This document shows, piece by piece, positions 24,022-33,662 of a stretch of DNA of 64,000 nt (the first letter of the stretch is position 1; each line of letters opens with the position of its first letter). A program made the position numbers and the translations under genes. Below the pieces are notes generated by a model. That model ran no database searches, was not told where the DNA came from, and saw only the letters and a program-made list of their open reading frames with translations. The DNA comes from Fusarium oxysporum f. sp. lycopersici 4287 (taxonomy: Eukaryota > Ascomycota > Sordariomycetes > Hypocreales > Nectriaceae). The DNA lies in the NCBI RefSeq assembly GCF_000149955.1, contig NC_030997.1:186001-250000 (forward strand), read 5' to 3'.

Positions 24022-24536
24022 AGTGAAAACAGAGGCTGTAGGTGGTTGTAGAATTGTAAGATTGGTCAAATGTTATTGCCTGGACGATGCGAATGTGTTG
24101 GTGAGCAGCGACTGTGATGAAATGGATTTTACAGGGCTAGTGGCTCGCATATTTCATTGGATCTTATAGAATACTTCTCGAGCACCATCAGATACTTGAT
24201 GCGGACTTATGCGAGTTGATGATATCGCCAAACCTCAGCTCTTGCGATCCCTCATCGGACCGACTTACCCGGATGCTGGGCTCACCCAATGGTCAGCTCC
24301 CTGAATGAGACTATACCCTTATTAGACGCACTAATGCAACCTGCTGACAGAGTGGAGTAGCCTATCCCCGCCCTGAGCCTCTGACGGAGGAGATTCACGT
24401 GCATGCCGTGATGACGCCCCCAGAATCCGACGATTTTCTCTCCTGATTCATCCCATTAATTCTCAAAAGGTATCACATAATTCTCTCATAATCAGTCATA
24501 TACAGCCATCTATCAGCACCCGGCATATACAGCACC
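24022..24536. promoter_or_regulatory. shared divergent promoter region of SDR and bZIP genes
   Basis: The two start codons are 515 bases apart, facing away from each other. Nothing else is encoded. TGATGACGCCC (about 24409) includes a TGACG-type half site of the sort bound by bZIP proteins, so self-regulation by the adjacent bZIP factor is conceivable but unproven. Confidence 0.4.
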
Positions 24537-25474
24537 ATGCCCGATCCACAAAAGATTGCCATTGAACCAATGGCTCCACAGCTCCTTGTTAAGAAAGCTG
24601 AGGAGGACTGGACCGGGATTACTAGTACTGCACAACGACGAAAGCTGCAGAATCGACTCAACAAGAGATCGCAGTGTGAGTGCACCCTTCTAACTTGTAC
24701 CATGGAGGCAGCATCTTACATAATATGCCCTTGGCAGATCTCAGAAAACGCCAACAACTCGAACAAAACCGGCTTGCTTCCAATATTGTTGGTCAAGCTG
24801 GCCTACCAGCCGAATCCATGCCAGTAATAGCAGTCGCTCTCCAAGGTCCATCGGACGCCATGTTTGAAGTCATCCGTCAGACCTGCGAAGTTTACGAGAG
24901 ACCTGATAAAAGCGAAAGGGTGTTTGCCATCGCGTGCAAGACGTACATGGACTACACCATGAACGCCCCTCGAATATCGCAGCTTCCACTTCTCATCAGT
25001 CTCAACGTTACAATAGCAGTTGCGAACAATGCTACACTGCTGGGATTTGACCGTGTGCTTATGTGTATCGACGAAGCTATATCGCCTTTTAACTTCAATG
25101 GACCTTTTACTGCAGATTATAATCCTCCAAGGGCACTTGAGCCTACAGAAGTTCAGAAGACGGTGTTGCATCACCCATGGCTCGACATATTTCCCTTCCC
25201 CAAATTCAGAGATAATGTCATTCTTGCAGCGGATGCTGAGTTATTGGATGACGGCGAGCTTTGTGAGGATATATCAGAGATCAATTGGGAAAACGTTGAG
25301 AAGCCAAGTTTGATTGTATGGGGAGATTCTTCCGTGCCAAATTCCTGGGAGGCATCGCCTTGGTTTCTAAGAAAATGGGGTTGGCTGCTTCAAGGTTGCC
25401 CTGAGCTTATAGAAACAACAAATAGATGGCGGCAGAGTCGAGGAGAGAAGTTACTGAAGTGGAATAATGAGTAG
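24537..25474 (+). CDS. bZIP-like transcription factor with DUF3425 domain
   Basis: Exons 24537-24673 and 24745-25474 (288 aa). Donor GTGAGT and acceptor ATCTCAG; the alternative TTGGCAG acceptor breaks the frame. Residues ~31-50 form a basic region (QRRKLQNRLNKRSQ followed by KRQQLEQNR) with the N-x7-R/K spacing of fungal bZIP proteins; the zipper itself is short. The C-terminal ~150 residues carry the DUF3425 signature (HPWLDIFPFPKFRDN ... WFLRKWGWLLQGCPEL ... TNRWR). Such proteins are common nuclear regulators in Sordariomycetes, often next to metabolic genes. The adjacent dehydrogenase is a possible target. Confidence 0.88.
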
Positions 25475-25804
25475 TATATAAATTTCTGTAATGACTGCTT
25501 CTTGAACACTGTTGGGACGCATCTATAGTCAGATCATGATAGGATGTGAGCAGTGAAGCTATCAGCGCCCTGCATTAGTGCAGCCAACTACGCCGCCATA
25601 CGACACTGTTTGCATCATCATGCCTGACCAGAACTGCATAGTAAAACTATCTTTAGAATTAATGCATTCTGAAACCTTTGAATGAATAATGAAGCTGACC
25701 TGCAGCCTTGACAACTTTTGTTCCAGGAGCAAGAGCATCGTCGGAGGGCAATAGGCATGGCACAGAGAGGCTGTTGCGAAGCTGGACGCTCAACAATTGG
25801 ATAC

Positions 25805-25876
25805 GGTCGTGTGGCCCAATGGCAAGGCGTCTGACTACGAATCAGAAGATTCTGGGTTCGATCCCCAGCATGATCA
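25805..25876 (+). tRNA. tRNA-Arg(ACG)
   Basis: A 72-base cloverleaf without intron. The acceptor stem GGTCGTG pairs with CATGATC, the anticodon stem CTGA/TCAG encloses CTACGAA with anticodon ACG, and the T arm CTGGG-TTCGATC-CCCAG is perfect. The D arm has the normal GG in its loop. The discriminator base is A. A T5 stretch (about 25880) follows as Pol III terminator. On the opposite strand the same bases give a meaningless open frame. Confidence 0.95.
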
Positions 25877-26074
25877 TATTTTTGCCCTCTAGTGATTATA
25901 TGGTGCTCCACTTAGTTAGCTCAAAGGCCGATCACATTGCAAGACCATCACTTACCAAGACGGTCCATATCCTATCCGCGAATCTTACAGGACTAGCTCC
26001 GGCAGTCCAGGTATCTTTTAGTCATGGCTGTATTTCACCTCCATTTAAAGCTGAGCTTTCCACTTTGCACTGTC

Positions 26075-26193
26075 ACATACGATCATACCCACTGGAGAAT
26101 TCGGGATCCCGTCTGCTCTCCTATAGACAAGCCAGTGAGGGGCGGATTAGTAGTTGGCTCGGTGACGACCAGCGAATACCCGCTGTTGTATGT
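26075..26193 (+). rRNA. 5S rRNA gene copy, divergent
   Basis: A 119-base segment starts ACATACGATCATACCCACTGG and ends GTTGTATGT, followed by TTTT. Helix I pairs end to end (ACATACGA with TTGTATGT), and helix II pairs CACTGG with CCAGTG. TAGTAGTTGG and GGTGACGACCAGCGAATACCC are the conserved 3' domain. Compared with the Fusarium 5S sequence as I remember it, several differences are C-to-T changes, and one mismatch falls in the stem closing GGTGAC. Dispersed 5S genes are normal in filamentous ascomycetes; this one may be a variant or a pseudogene. Confidence 0.78.
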
Positions 26194-26381
26194 TTTTGCA
26201 CATCATCCCTGCGTTCTTTTTTAGCTAGGCATTGCTTTAAGAGTTCGTCGCCGTCTATGGCACAGCCCCTGGTTGGAGAAGTCATTGTACATGTCGATAC
26301 AGCAGGGAATCAAAACGGCTTGCCTTCTTCTGTACTGTGCTATATGAAGTGACATATGTATCTAAAATTCCAACTTCTGTT

Positions 26382-28039
26382 CTAATTGGCCTCCGTGTTA
26401 CGACGAGTCCATCGGATGACGGCTGGGTTCATAGGCCGAGAAAACATTGACTAGAACAACGGTTAGTAAGAACACATCAACACCAGAAGAGGCACTTACC
26501 GAATAGTCAGGCGCAGGTAGAGGTGCATTGGGATCAGGCTGTTCAATATGAAGCAGTCTCACAAACGTTGCAATGATGGCGCCCAACTGGGCATACGCGT
26601 AGTTCTCTCCAACACAGCGATGCCGTCCCGCGCCAAAGGGTAGATATGGGCTGCTCACAGACTTGTTCATCACGCCGAAGCCATAATCAACTGTCTCCCC
26701 ATTACCCTTCGAGTCCTCAAGAGACTCAATTTTATCCCACCGATGAGGATCCCATTCCATAGGTCTAGGAAAGAATTCCTCAGATCGTGCTTGTGTACCG
26801 GGAGAAGCGAGGAGTGTATGAGACGGCGGAACAACCCAGTCTGTGCCGGGAACTCGCATAGGTGACTTGACCTGTCGGAGAATAGAGTGGATTGGACTGT
26901 GAAGACGCAAGGTCTCCTTGATAACCTGTCCATTCAGCGTCAACTTCTGCAAATTCTCCCACGTCAACGGCTCTTGCGGTGATCCCAAAACCTCAAGCTG
27001 CTCATCATACAACTCTTGAACGAGATGCGGTTTATGCGCAAGATTGAGAAGTAGCCAGGCGCCACTAGCAGCAGTGTTGTGCTGCCCACCCATCAGAATA
27101 GCAATCAACATCCTCGCCGCATGATGATCCGGCAAGTCCTCACCATCCTTGTATTTAGCATTCATAAGCGTCCAAACCATATCAGTCTCACCGCCTTGAT
27201 TTCCAATCTCACGACGCTTGCGGATGATGTCGCTGAACAATTCCTCCATGACCTTTCGTGCGTGATCGCGACGGAAGTTTTGTGGTAGGGGAAGACCAGG
27301 CATGACGAAGTTGATAGGTTGAAAGCCATCGTCGAGATGGCGGTACAGGGTTGCGAATGTGCTGTCAAACATGGAGCGGACTTCGTTACCGAGGAGGGAG
27401 CCTGCTGCGGTGTAGATTGTGATCTCGGCCATTACTTCGGTGATGTTGACGATGCCAGTTGATCCTTTGAAGTAGGGTGAAGTAGCGATGTATTCTTCGA
27501 CTTCTTTGACGAATTTGGGGATGTAGCATCGCAATGAGTCAGTTGTGAGACCAAGTTTGAGAAGCTACCGATGAACCATTAGCACGCCGTTCTTTACATG
27601 GTGCAGTTCGACTTGCCCTCTTCTGATCCATGAATCTAGCATTAGAGCAATCATAAACAACCTCCTTCCCAAAAACAGGAGTCGTAAGTTTTCCATACAC
27701 ATCCTCTGCATTAAGATCCGCATGCTTCCCATTTAAGATGAAGTCATTCCCCTTCGGCCCCAGAAAAACAGTCGTCGACTTGCCCAGCAGGATAAACGTG
27801 AAACAATCTCCATACTTGGCTTGACAATCGAAGAAGAATTTATACGGATCAATTCCATACTGGACTGTGCTGCCGATAAGTGGAAATATGTGGAATACGA
27901 CTGGAGGGCGGTGAGGGTTCGGGAACCAGAGCTGCTTGATGACGTTGGTGATTGTCGCGATAGCGATGATGAGAAAAGCTGTTATTGGGACAGACAATGA
28001 TAGCGGAAAAGACCGCCAATTGCTGTAGAGAGCCTCCAT
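26382..28039 (-). CDS. CYP51C: sterol 14-alpha-demethylase, CYP51C type
   Basis: Exons 28039-27617, 27564-26500 and 26450-26382 (518 aa). An N-terminal membrane anchor is followed by PPVVFHIFP, the I-helix [13 protein letters not shown], the K-helix KETLR, HRWD, and the heme-binding loop [11 protein letters not shown] with Cys ligand. CYP51 removes the 14-alpha-methyl group in ergosterol synthesis in the ER. The sequence is unlike CYP51A and B of the same genus and fits CYP51C, a third paralogue known from Fusarium. In F. graminearum CYP51C was reported not to act as a true demethylase but to matter for infection. Intron 1 is a GC-AG intron (AGG|GCAAGT). Exon 3 restores [14 protein letters not shown], the usual C-terminal end. 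The start is divergent from a flavin-reductase-like gene. Confidence 0.9.
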
Positions 28040-28750
28040 TGATGACCCCCTCAGTGTGTAGGTGTCGGGATGAGGATTTGGAGATGTTTCCCAACGGAAA
28101 AACTACCGGTCAGCACTATCGAACGATCAGGGACCAATCTGAGCCAAGAGCAGCTGATAATGAGTCAGCCTTATCGGGGCCCTCGGCAGAAGATCGTGTT
28201 CCTGAGAGAACAGCGCTAAGTGGTCCCCGCACTAGTGACGATCCCTGTCGCGAGAGGTTCGATTGGCTAGTCCGTACATAATAAAGCCAGTGAGCGTGAG
28301 CATGTCTGCCGCAATGGTATGGATGAACCTCTCAATTCTGTCTTCGAGCTCGAAGTATAGTCTTCAAGAGAAGGATTGTCAGAATCACGTAGTTGATGTT
28401 ATGATAGTGGTATTGGGTCAAAGATTACAGACACTGTACTGAATCCAAATTGGTCGCTCTGACTCAAAGACCCATGCCGGATCAGCACTGTTTATTGGCC
28501 ATATATATAGCAAGAATCCGTTTCTTAGATATGTTGCTATAGATATGGCCACTTCCAACGCATTGAGAGTCAAATATACGTTTTGTTTGCTACATCCACA
28601 GTAATATGGATACTTACAGGAGCTTTTCTAGAGATATTTAATGACGACCTCGGAGACACTCAAATAAAACTAACCATTGCTATCTCTTCTCAGTCTACTG
28701 TTTCTTACAATCACCTTCACTAAAACTATCATCACTGTTTATCAGACAAA
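28040..28750. promoter_or_regulatory. divergent promoter region of CYP51C and the flavin-reductase-like gene
   Basis: 711 bases between the two start codons, with a CCAAT (about 28132) on the CYP51C-proximal side. It also contains one copy of an imperfect ~100-base direct repeat (see separate entry). Confidence 0.5.
28222..28317 (+). repeat. imperfect direct repeat, copy A
   Basis: The block CCCCGCACTAG..GATCCCTGTC...ATTGGCT ... GCATGT...GCCGCAATGG recurs in the same order and orientation at 29480-29589, with roughly three quarters identity by eye in the first 50 bases and weaker similarity after. The two copies flank the flavin-reductase-like gene. Confidence 0.5.
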
Positions 28751-29473
28751 ATGACAGGCACGCACTCCATCATCACTCCTGCTATTATGTACTGGGGAAC
28801 CCCAGTCGCCCTCATCACCACCTCCAACGGCGACGGCACTGCCAACATTGGCCCCATATCCTCAGTCTGGTGGCTCGGCCATCGCTGCCTCCTAGGCCTA
28901 GCCTCAGGATCCCAAACCACACTCAACCTCTTCCGCACAAAGCACTGCGTCATCAACCTTCCCAGCAACGACATGGCGCACTACATCAACCCCATCGCAA
29001 AAACCACCGGCACCCCAACTGTCCCACCTGGCAAAAAAGACCGTGGCTACAAGCACTGCAAAGACAAATTCGCCGCTTCAGGTCTTACCCAAGAAGCCTC
29101 TGATCTTGTGCAGCCGCCAAGGATCTCGGAGTGTCCTGTGCAGATGGAAGCAGAGGTTACGAATAGTATGGATTTGATGCAGGATGTTCCAGATCGGAAG
29201 GGGCTCTTGGTTGCTGTTGAGGTTAAGATTCTGAGAACGCATGTTCGGAATGATTTGAGGATGGAGGGGTATGAGAATAGGATTGACCCTGATCGATGGA
29301 GGCCGTTGATCATGAGTTTTCAGGAGTTCTACGGCCTTATGCCTGCGAAAGTCGCGGAGTCGATTCTTGGTACTATTGATGAGGAGAAGTATCGCTTCAT
29401 TACTAGATCTGATGTGGTCAAGCAAGGAGGAGATATGGATGCGTTGGACTGTGAGGCTGGCGCTGGACGGTGA
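28751..29473 (+). CDS. flavin reductase-like FMN-binding split-barrel protein
   Basis: A single-exon gene of 240 aa. The N-terminal half has the split-barrel pattern (TPVALITTSNGDGTANIGPISSVWW ... GLASGSQTTLNLFRTKHCVINLPS), typical of the flavin reductase-like/DIM6-NTAB family that binds FMN non-covalently. The first residues MTGTHSIITPAIMYWG include a start codon in a good context (ACAAAATGAC). No signal peptide is visible, so it should be cytosolic. Substrate and electron donor are unknown. It is divergent from CYP51C, and reductants near P450 genes are suggestive, but no functional link can be claimed from position alone. Confidence 0.85.
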   Translation: MTGTHSIITPAIMYWGTPVALITTSNGDGTANIGPISSVWWLGHRCLLGLASGSQTTLNLFRTKHCVINLPSNDMAHYINPIAKTTGTPTVPPGKKDRGYKHCKDKFAASGLTQEASDLVQPPRISECPVQMEAEVTNSMDLMQDVPDRKGLLVAVEVKILRTHVRNDLRMEGYENRIDPDRWRPLIMSFQEFYGLMPAKVAESILGTIDEEKYRFITRSDVVKQGGDMDALDCEAGAGR

Positions 29474-29479
29474 TGCCAA

Positions 29480-29589
29480 GATACCCCTCACTAGCCATGA
29501 TCCCTGTCAAGAGAGCTTCTATTGGCTGTATGGCCGACAATTCAGCCTGTCAGTCTGCCTGTAGGCATGTTACAGCACAGCCGCAATGG
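29480..29589 (+). repeat. imperfect direct repeat, copy B
   Basis: Partner of the block at 28222-28317. Copy B begins a few bases after the flavin-reductase stop and its last bases (GCCGCAATGG) contain the start codon of the downstream membrane protein gene, so copy A might be a relic of that gene's upstream region. Confidence 0.5.
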
Positions 29590-30878
29590 AACCAGTTAAA
29601 ATAAATGCCTCGACTTTCCATATTCAGCTCATAACAAACCCTTATTTTTATAATCTTGATGTTGGCGATAGGTTTGCAGCGATGGAAACAGATATTTGCC
29701 CAGATGGCGATACGCGCACCGAAAAAGAAATGATCGTCAAACTCATAGTCGCGCATTTCACAGCCGTCGTCGCCTTCTGCAATTTCCAGTCCCTGCGCAA
29801 CGAAAGACTCGACACCATCGAACCAATTCTATTTCTTCTATCGCCCTTGATAGTAATAGCCCAAACAGCGCTCGGGATCATCATAATTAACGTCGCATTC
29901 GTCTCAAACGTCGCTCAGTCCCCAAAATCCTTTTCTCTTCATCTTGAAACTTACGCGCGACGATGGAATACGCTATTCGGAAAGAAGCCTTCGCAACCTC
30001 GTCGAACACCCACTGGCTCATTGGAAACAATGCAATCGCGCTTTGGTAGTGCCTGGATAAGACTTGGAAGAGCGGTAGCTATCTTTGCAACACTTTTCCA
30101 ATTCACAGCTACGATATTTCTCTACCGACGTCGAAAGAGTTTACATGGCTGGGATTCACTTACAGTCGTTGACCATCGAACATTTGAACTATCCGCTGGC
30201 GGCGCCGCCGTCTCCATCCTATCTCTTGCCCTCCTTCTCAAATTTCCCGGCTTTGGACAAGCACCGGAAACGTTGTATATTCCAGAGTTCAAAACAGATC
30301 CCGCAATTATTTTCTGTCGCGGTGATTCCCGCCGTTGTCCGAGCTGGTATCAGATCCTCTACGCTTCAGATATCGGATCAACTACATCAGCTACGACGTG
30401 GCTAGCATGCGTTTTGTCATCAACATACAAAGGCGAATCTATACCACTTGACTTCCTATATGAGTTTTACGAAGGGATCTACGCCGAGTTTGCCCGAGAA
30501 TTCTCGCTCCAAATCTCGATGCCGATTTTCTACCTCTTTGTTGCAGTATTCTTAGCGGTATTCTTCACGCTACCGCATGTATACAACGGCCCAGGCTTTG
30601 AAGCAGTCAGCAAAAGTCTCTGGGCCATGATTCCAGCTCTTCTTGTAGTATTGGCCGCTATGCTTACTTTTTTCTGCATGTTTATGCTGATCATGTTGCC
30701 GGTTCTTATGGTGTTGTTTCCGTCTCTTGTTAGCGGGCCAGGAAGCATTTTCACGATGAAAGGTTATGAGACTCGTGCGCTATTTTCGCAGCCGCCGTTT
30801 ACACCGGTGATGAATGAGACAGATTGTGTTTTGCTATGGAAGGATCCTGTGGCGGAGTATTTATGGTCGCTTGTATAA
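29586..30878 (+). CDS. multi-pass membrane protein, unknown function
   Basis: A single-exon protein of 430 aa. I do not recognise the family. Hydrophobic helices occur around residues 80-105 (ILFLLSPLIVIAQTALGIIII), 160-180, 200-220 and, strongest, two near 310-330 and 345-375 (LLVVLAAMLTFFCMFMLIML). A Cys pair (FCRGDSRRC) and a hydrophilic loop lie between. Similar intronless membrane proteins of unknown role are common in Fusarium genomes. A second ATG at 29682 would remove 32 residues and is an alternative start. The region right before the ATG is one copy of a direct repeat. Confidence 0.75.
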   Translation: MEPVKINASTFHIQLITNPYFYNLDVGDRFAAMETDICPDGDTRTEKEMIVKLIVAHFTAVVAFCNFQSLRNERLDTIEPILFLLSPLIVIAQTALGIIIINVAFVSNVAQSPKSFSLHLETYARRWNTLFGKKPSQPRRTPTGSLETMQSRFGSAWIRLGRAVAIFATLFQFTATIFLYRRRKSLHGWDSLTVVDHRTFELSAGGAAVSILSLALLLKFPGFGQAPETLYIPEFKTDPAIIFCRGDSRRCPSWYQILYASDIGSTTSATTWLACVLSSTYKGESIPLDFLYEFYEGIYAEFAREFSLQISMPIFYLFVAVFLAVFFTLPHVYNGPGFEAVSKSLWAMIPALLVVLAAMLTFFCMFMLIMLPVLMVLFPSLVSGPGSIFTMKGYETRALFSQPPFTPVMNETDCVLLWKDPVAEYLWSLV

Positions 30879-31393
30879 ATCTTGGGAAGGTAACTTGACT
30901 ATATAGAGGATAAAGAATGCCATTACGATTAACATCAAAATGCGTGAATACAAGTATTAGCTCTTTTTTCGTTTGCAACTAGGTAGCCGATGGTGAAAGA
31001 ATGATTCCCTGAAGATCCAGAGTAGATGCGAAATATCTTAGGGCTGAAAATGCGGAAACCCTTCGTGCTTGCTAGTTATTCGTCCTCAGAGTTTCTGTTA
31101 ATAGGAATCAGAAAGATGTTGCCGTGCCCTGTTCCCGGATAGTCTAGAAATTTAACCTCCCGATTAAACTATCGATTTCTTGGTGCTTCAAGACTAGATG
31201 GCTTGGTGGGAATACGGGGACTAGCCACTGTTGAATGCCACTAACGCATCTTACCGGCATCGTGTGCCGATGAATCAACAAGTCAGGGCTATCTATTGCA
31301 GGTTCTCCTATATAACCCCTCGGCCCTGGTCTGTCTCTTTTGAACCTGATTCACCATTTCCTCCAGTCATTCGCTACGATCCAGGTCCGCAAG
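30879..31393. other. intergenic region upstream of Thr-rich secreted protein
   Basis: About 515 bases without a coding region; promoter elements of the next gene lie at its right end. Confidence 0.45.
31309..31315 (+). promoter_or_regulatory. TATA box
   Basis: TATATAA lies 79 bases before the second in-frame ATG (31394), which also starts the signal peptide, supporting that start. Confidence 0.55.
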
Positions 31394-31885
31394 ATGTATT
31401 CATCTAACACCTTTTCCAAAGCGGCAGTCCTCTCCCTCTCCCTCTTTTTCACTACCGCCTCGCCATGCAAGCCCCAGTCTTCTCAAGACCTCACCACGAC
31501 TTCGCCCGCCTCGTTCACCAGCAGCATCATCCTTGGCAACAGCACCATCATCGTTCCATCAACAACATCCAGCGTCTTCGAATCCTCTACCACCAGCGAC
31601 GCGACAACCTCTACGACTGAGTCAACTACTGAATTCATTACCACTACTACCTCCACTGCCGAACTTAGTACCACCACGATGGAAACAACGACAAAGCCCG
31701 AAACTACAACCGCCGAGACGATCTCCGCCACGACTACGACCAAGATTACAGGACCAACTTGCGGTGGCCCCGGCACGCCGTGCAACACCAGCAACTTTCA
31801 GCAAGTCTGCTGTCATTCTGCTCGTTTTGGTACCCCAGCTTGTAACCTCGCAGGTGGCAACGGGTTTAGCGGCGTATGCCTATAG
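31394..31885 (+). CDS. secreted Thr-rich protein with C-terminal Cys module
   Basis: A single-exon gene of 163 aa. A signal peptide (SKAAVLSLSLFFTTASP) leads into a low-complexity region of about 95 residues rich in TTT/ETT/STT, a likely O-glycosylated stalk. The last 35 residues hold a compact Cys cluster with the spacing C-x5-C-x9-CC-x9-C-x11-C (GGPGTPC ... VCCHSA ... GVCL). The CC and disulphide-rich end suggest a small folded module on a stalk, either a wall protein or an effector-like protein. No GPI signal is seen after the module. I do not recognise a named family. Confidence 0.75.
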   Translation: MYSSNTFSKAAVLSLSLFFTTASPCKPQSSQDLTTTSPASFTSSIILGNSTIIVPSTTSSVFESSTTSDATTSTTESTTEFITTTTSTAELSTTTMETTTKPETTTAETISATTTTKITGPTCGGPGTPCNTSNFQQVCCHSARFGTPACNLAGGNGFSGVCL

Positions 31886-32047
31886 GCTCATCCTGCGATG
31901 TCGTCAGAGCATCACTTCAATAATGAGAGACAATTATTGTGCATACTTTGAGTTTAATTGCAGATTTTCTTTATAAACTTTATTCACTATCTTGGATGTT
32001 TGAGGCTCGAAAATTAGAGATGGTGAATCTCTGTTCTCTTGGAATTT

Positions 32048-33019
32048 CTATCCACATTGATACACTGGAGTTTCCGTATGCCAATAAGCGTAGAGGTTCT
32101 TGTTCCCCTTGCGATCAATCCTGCGCTGTCTCCGACTCTCCTCCTTCTGAACCTTTTCCGTAAATCTGTGCTGAGTTGCGATCAATGAACGTTGCTCAGA
32201 TGCAGACAGGTGCATCAAAGCGCTGCGGTCGCCTGCACTCATGTTTGCGAGTTGGTATGTAACCGTAGCTTTCTGCCGTCTTTCTCGTCTCGATAACAGC
32301 CTTGTATCCGAAGTATCTGGTACATGTTCCTCGTGCATAGGAACTTCCTCATCGACTTCGACAGAAGAGTACTCGAGCTGAGACCTAGAAGTCCGCTTGC
32401 GCTCGCGCATCTGGGAAACTGATGGCTCAACTTGTGCTGATGACTTTTTGGAGATGAGCCGCCCGGACGGTAGACGGATGGAATCGCGATCAACCTGCAC
32501 CGGCTTTCGATCGGGTTCAACTTCTGAGCTCTCAAACTCCTCCTCGTCATCTTCGCTGAGGCCATCCTCGTCTGGATCAACAGACGTCTGTGAAAAGTCG
32601 TAAAAATCGGCAAATTCTGATCCATCCGACACGTCGAACTTGCAATGGCCTTTACCCATCATGTGCTGCTGTACAGCCTGAACGGTTGTTCTACTTGTCC
32701 CGCAGTAAATACATTCTCGGTATTCATAGATAACCAGATGGAGATATCTGAATAACGTTTCGAGATCAACCAAGAGGTGCTGCTGATAGGGAATGAAGAG
32801 ACCGTGTGCACTTTGCATGTGAAGGATGCTTTCGGCTAGTGTCGGGTAGACAGAGGGACAAAAGAGGCATTGGCCTGGGGTGAATGATTGAGGTGCCGGA
32901 TCAGGAGAGTTGTTGATAGACATGATGTATGGTGTCAAAGGGCTGGTTTCCTCAGAGAACGGTAGGATCATTGAAGTGGTCGTGGTTGTTGCAGTAGTGG
33001 TGGTTGTTGCTCCTAGCAT
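32048..33019 (-). CDS. REI1/ZNF622-like zinc-finger protein lacking the N-terminal fingers
   Basis: A single-exon protein of 323 aa from ATG 33019. The core shows [23 protein letters not shown], then [25 protein letters not shown] and [12 protein letters not shown]: the two C-terminal C2H2 fingers of REI1 (yeast Rei1, human ZNF622), a cytoplasmic factor of 60S ribosome maturation. [11 protein letters not shown] and [17 protein letters not shown] near the end are also REI1 features. The usual first finger pair and linker are missing: the N-terminus is instead a Thr run ([12 protein letters not shown]). A TATAAA on the minus strand near 33140 fits a start at 33019. It is either a second, shortened copy or has an unrecognised upstream exon. 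Confidence 0.8.
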   Translation of the reverse strand: MLGATTTTTATTTTTSMILPFSEETSPLTPYIMSINNSPDPAPQSFTPGQCLFCPSVYPTLAESILHMQSAHGLFIPYQQHLLVDLETLFRYLHLVIYEYRECIYCGTSRTTVQAVQQHMMGKGHCKFDVSDGSEFADFYDFSQTSVDPDEDGLSEDDEEEFESSEVEPDRKPVQVDRDSIRLPSGRLISKKSSAQVEPSVSQMRERKRTSRSQLEYSSVEVDEEVPMHEEHVPDTSDTRLLSRRERRQKATVTYQLANMSAGDRSALMHLSASEQRSLIATQHRFTEKVQKEESRRQRRIDRKGNKNLYAYWHTETPVYQCG

Positions 33020-33662
33020 GAGACTGAGTAGTCGCGTGTTCAAGGTCAAATCGATGCTTTTCTGAAGCTTAAGTCTTGCAAATATGCTTGTTGATTGTAT
33101 GATAGTGACAGAATGAGGTGGGTAGGGCATGCAATCTTTATAGAACTGGCCATTCAGTTTGAGATTCCAGATCTGAAGTGCATCTGCCCATTGCATCAAC
33201 ATGATTGGTCGATGGACGTGAGTCAAAGGAATGGGACTAGGCTCTTTTAGGGTAATCGCCTTGATGATTCATAGTGATTAGGTCCCCCGCGGGGCCGAGA
33301 CTCCCGCTCTAACAGAGGCAGGGCTAATTCGGGCCACGGCCAGTTAGGATGCATGTCACTCTCCCGCGCCACCATGGATTTTCGGATGCAACTCCACGGG
33401 CCCCCGGACCCGAAGAGCGACAATCTCAAGTGCTGCCATATTCTTTAGCAATGCTTCACAAACCAAATTGAGTTCATTCGAAGTTGAATCGCTCGCTAAT
33501 TTTAGAACCTTATTGCTCAGATGTATGCAAAGAAGGCTTGTAAAAATCAGTGCTGTTATTATTGCTAAGTAGATAAGTTTCAATAAAATTGCGCCCTCAA
33601 TATGGTCTCAACTCCGTTACTCCCAATGATTCTTTTCCGTCATGAACCTCTTCTCACTCTTC
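33020..33662. other. intergenic region with a GC-rich patch
   Basis: About 640 bases, holding the REI1-like promoter and, at 33275-33430, an unusually GC-rich patch for this window with the palindrome CCCCGCGGGG. I see no gene in it. Confidence 0.45.

Larger units (their letters stand above)
25475..26381. other. region between bZIP and CYP51C genes, only RNA genes
   Basis: Besides the tRNA and the 5S copy nothing coding is supported. The longer open frames here read straight through both RNA genes and can be discarded. Confidence 0.5.

Noticed and set aside
25618..25911. Minus-strand open frame across the tRNA
   Set aside because: It is the reverse complement of the tRNA-Arg and its flanks.
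33356..33583. Hydrophobic minus-strand frame near the GC-rich patch
   Set aside because: Begins at TTG rather than ATG and has no downstream exon; probably chance.
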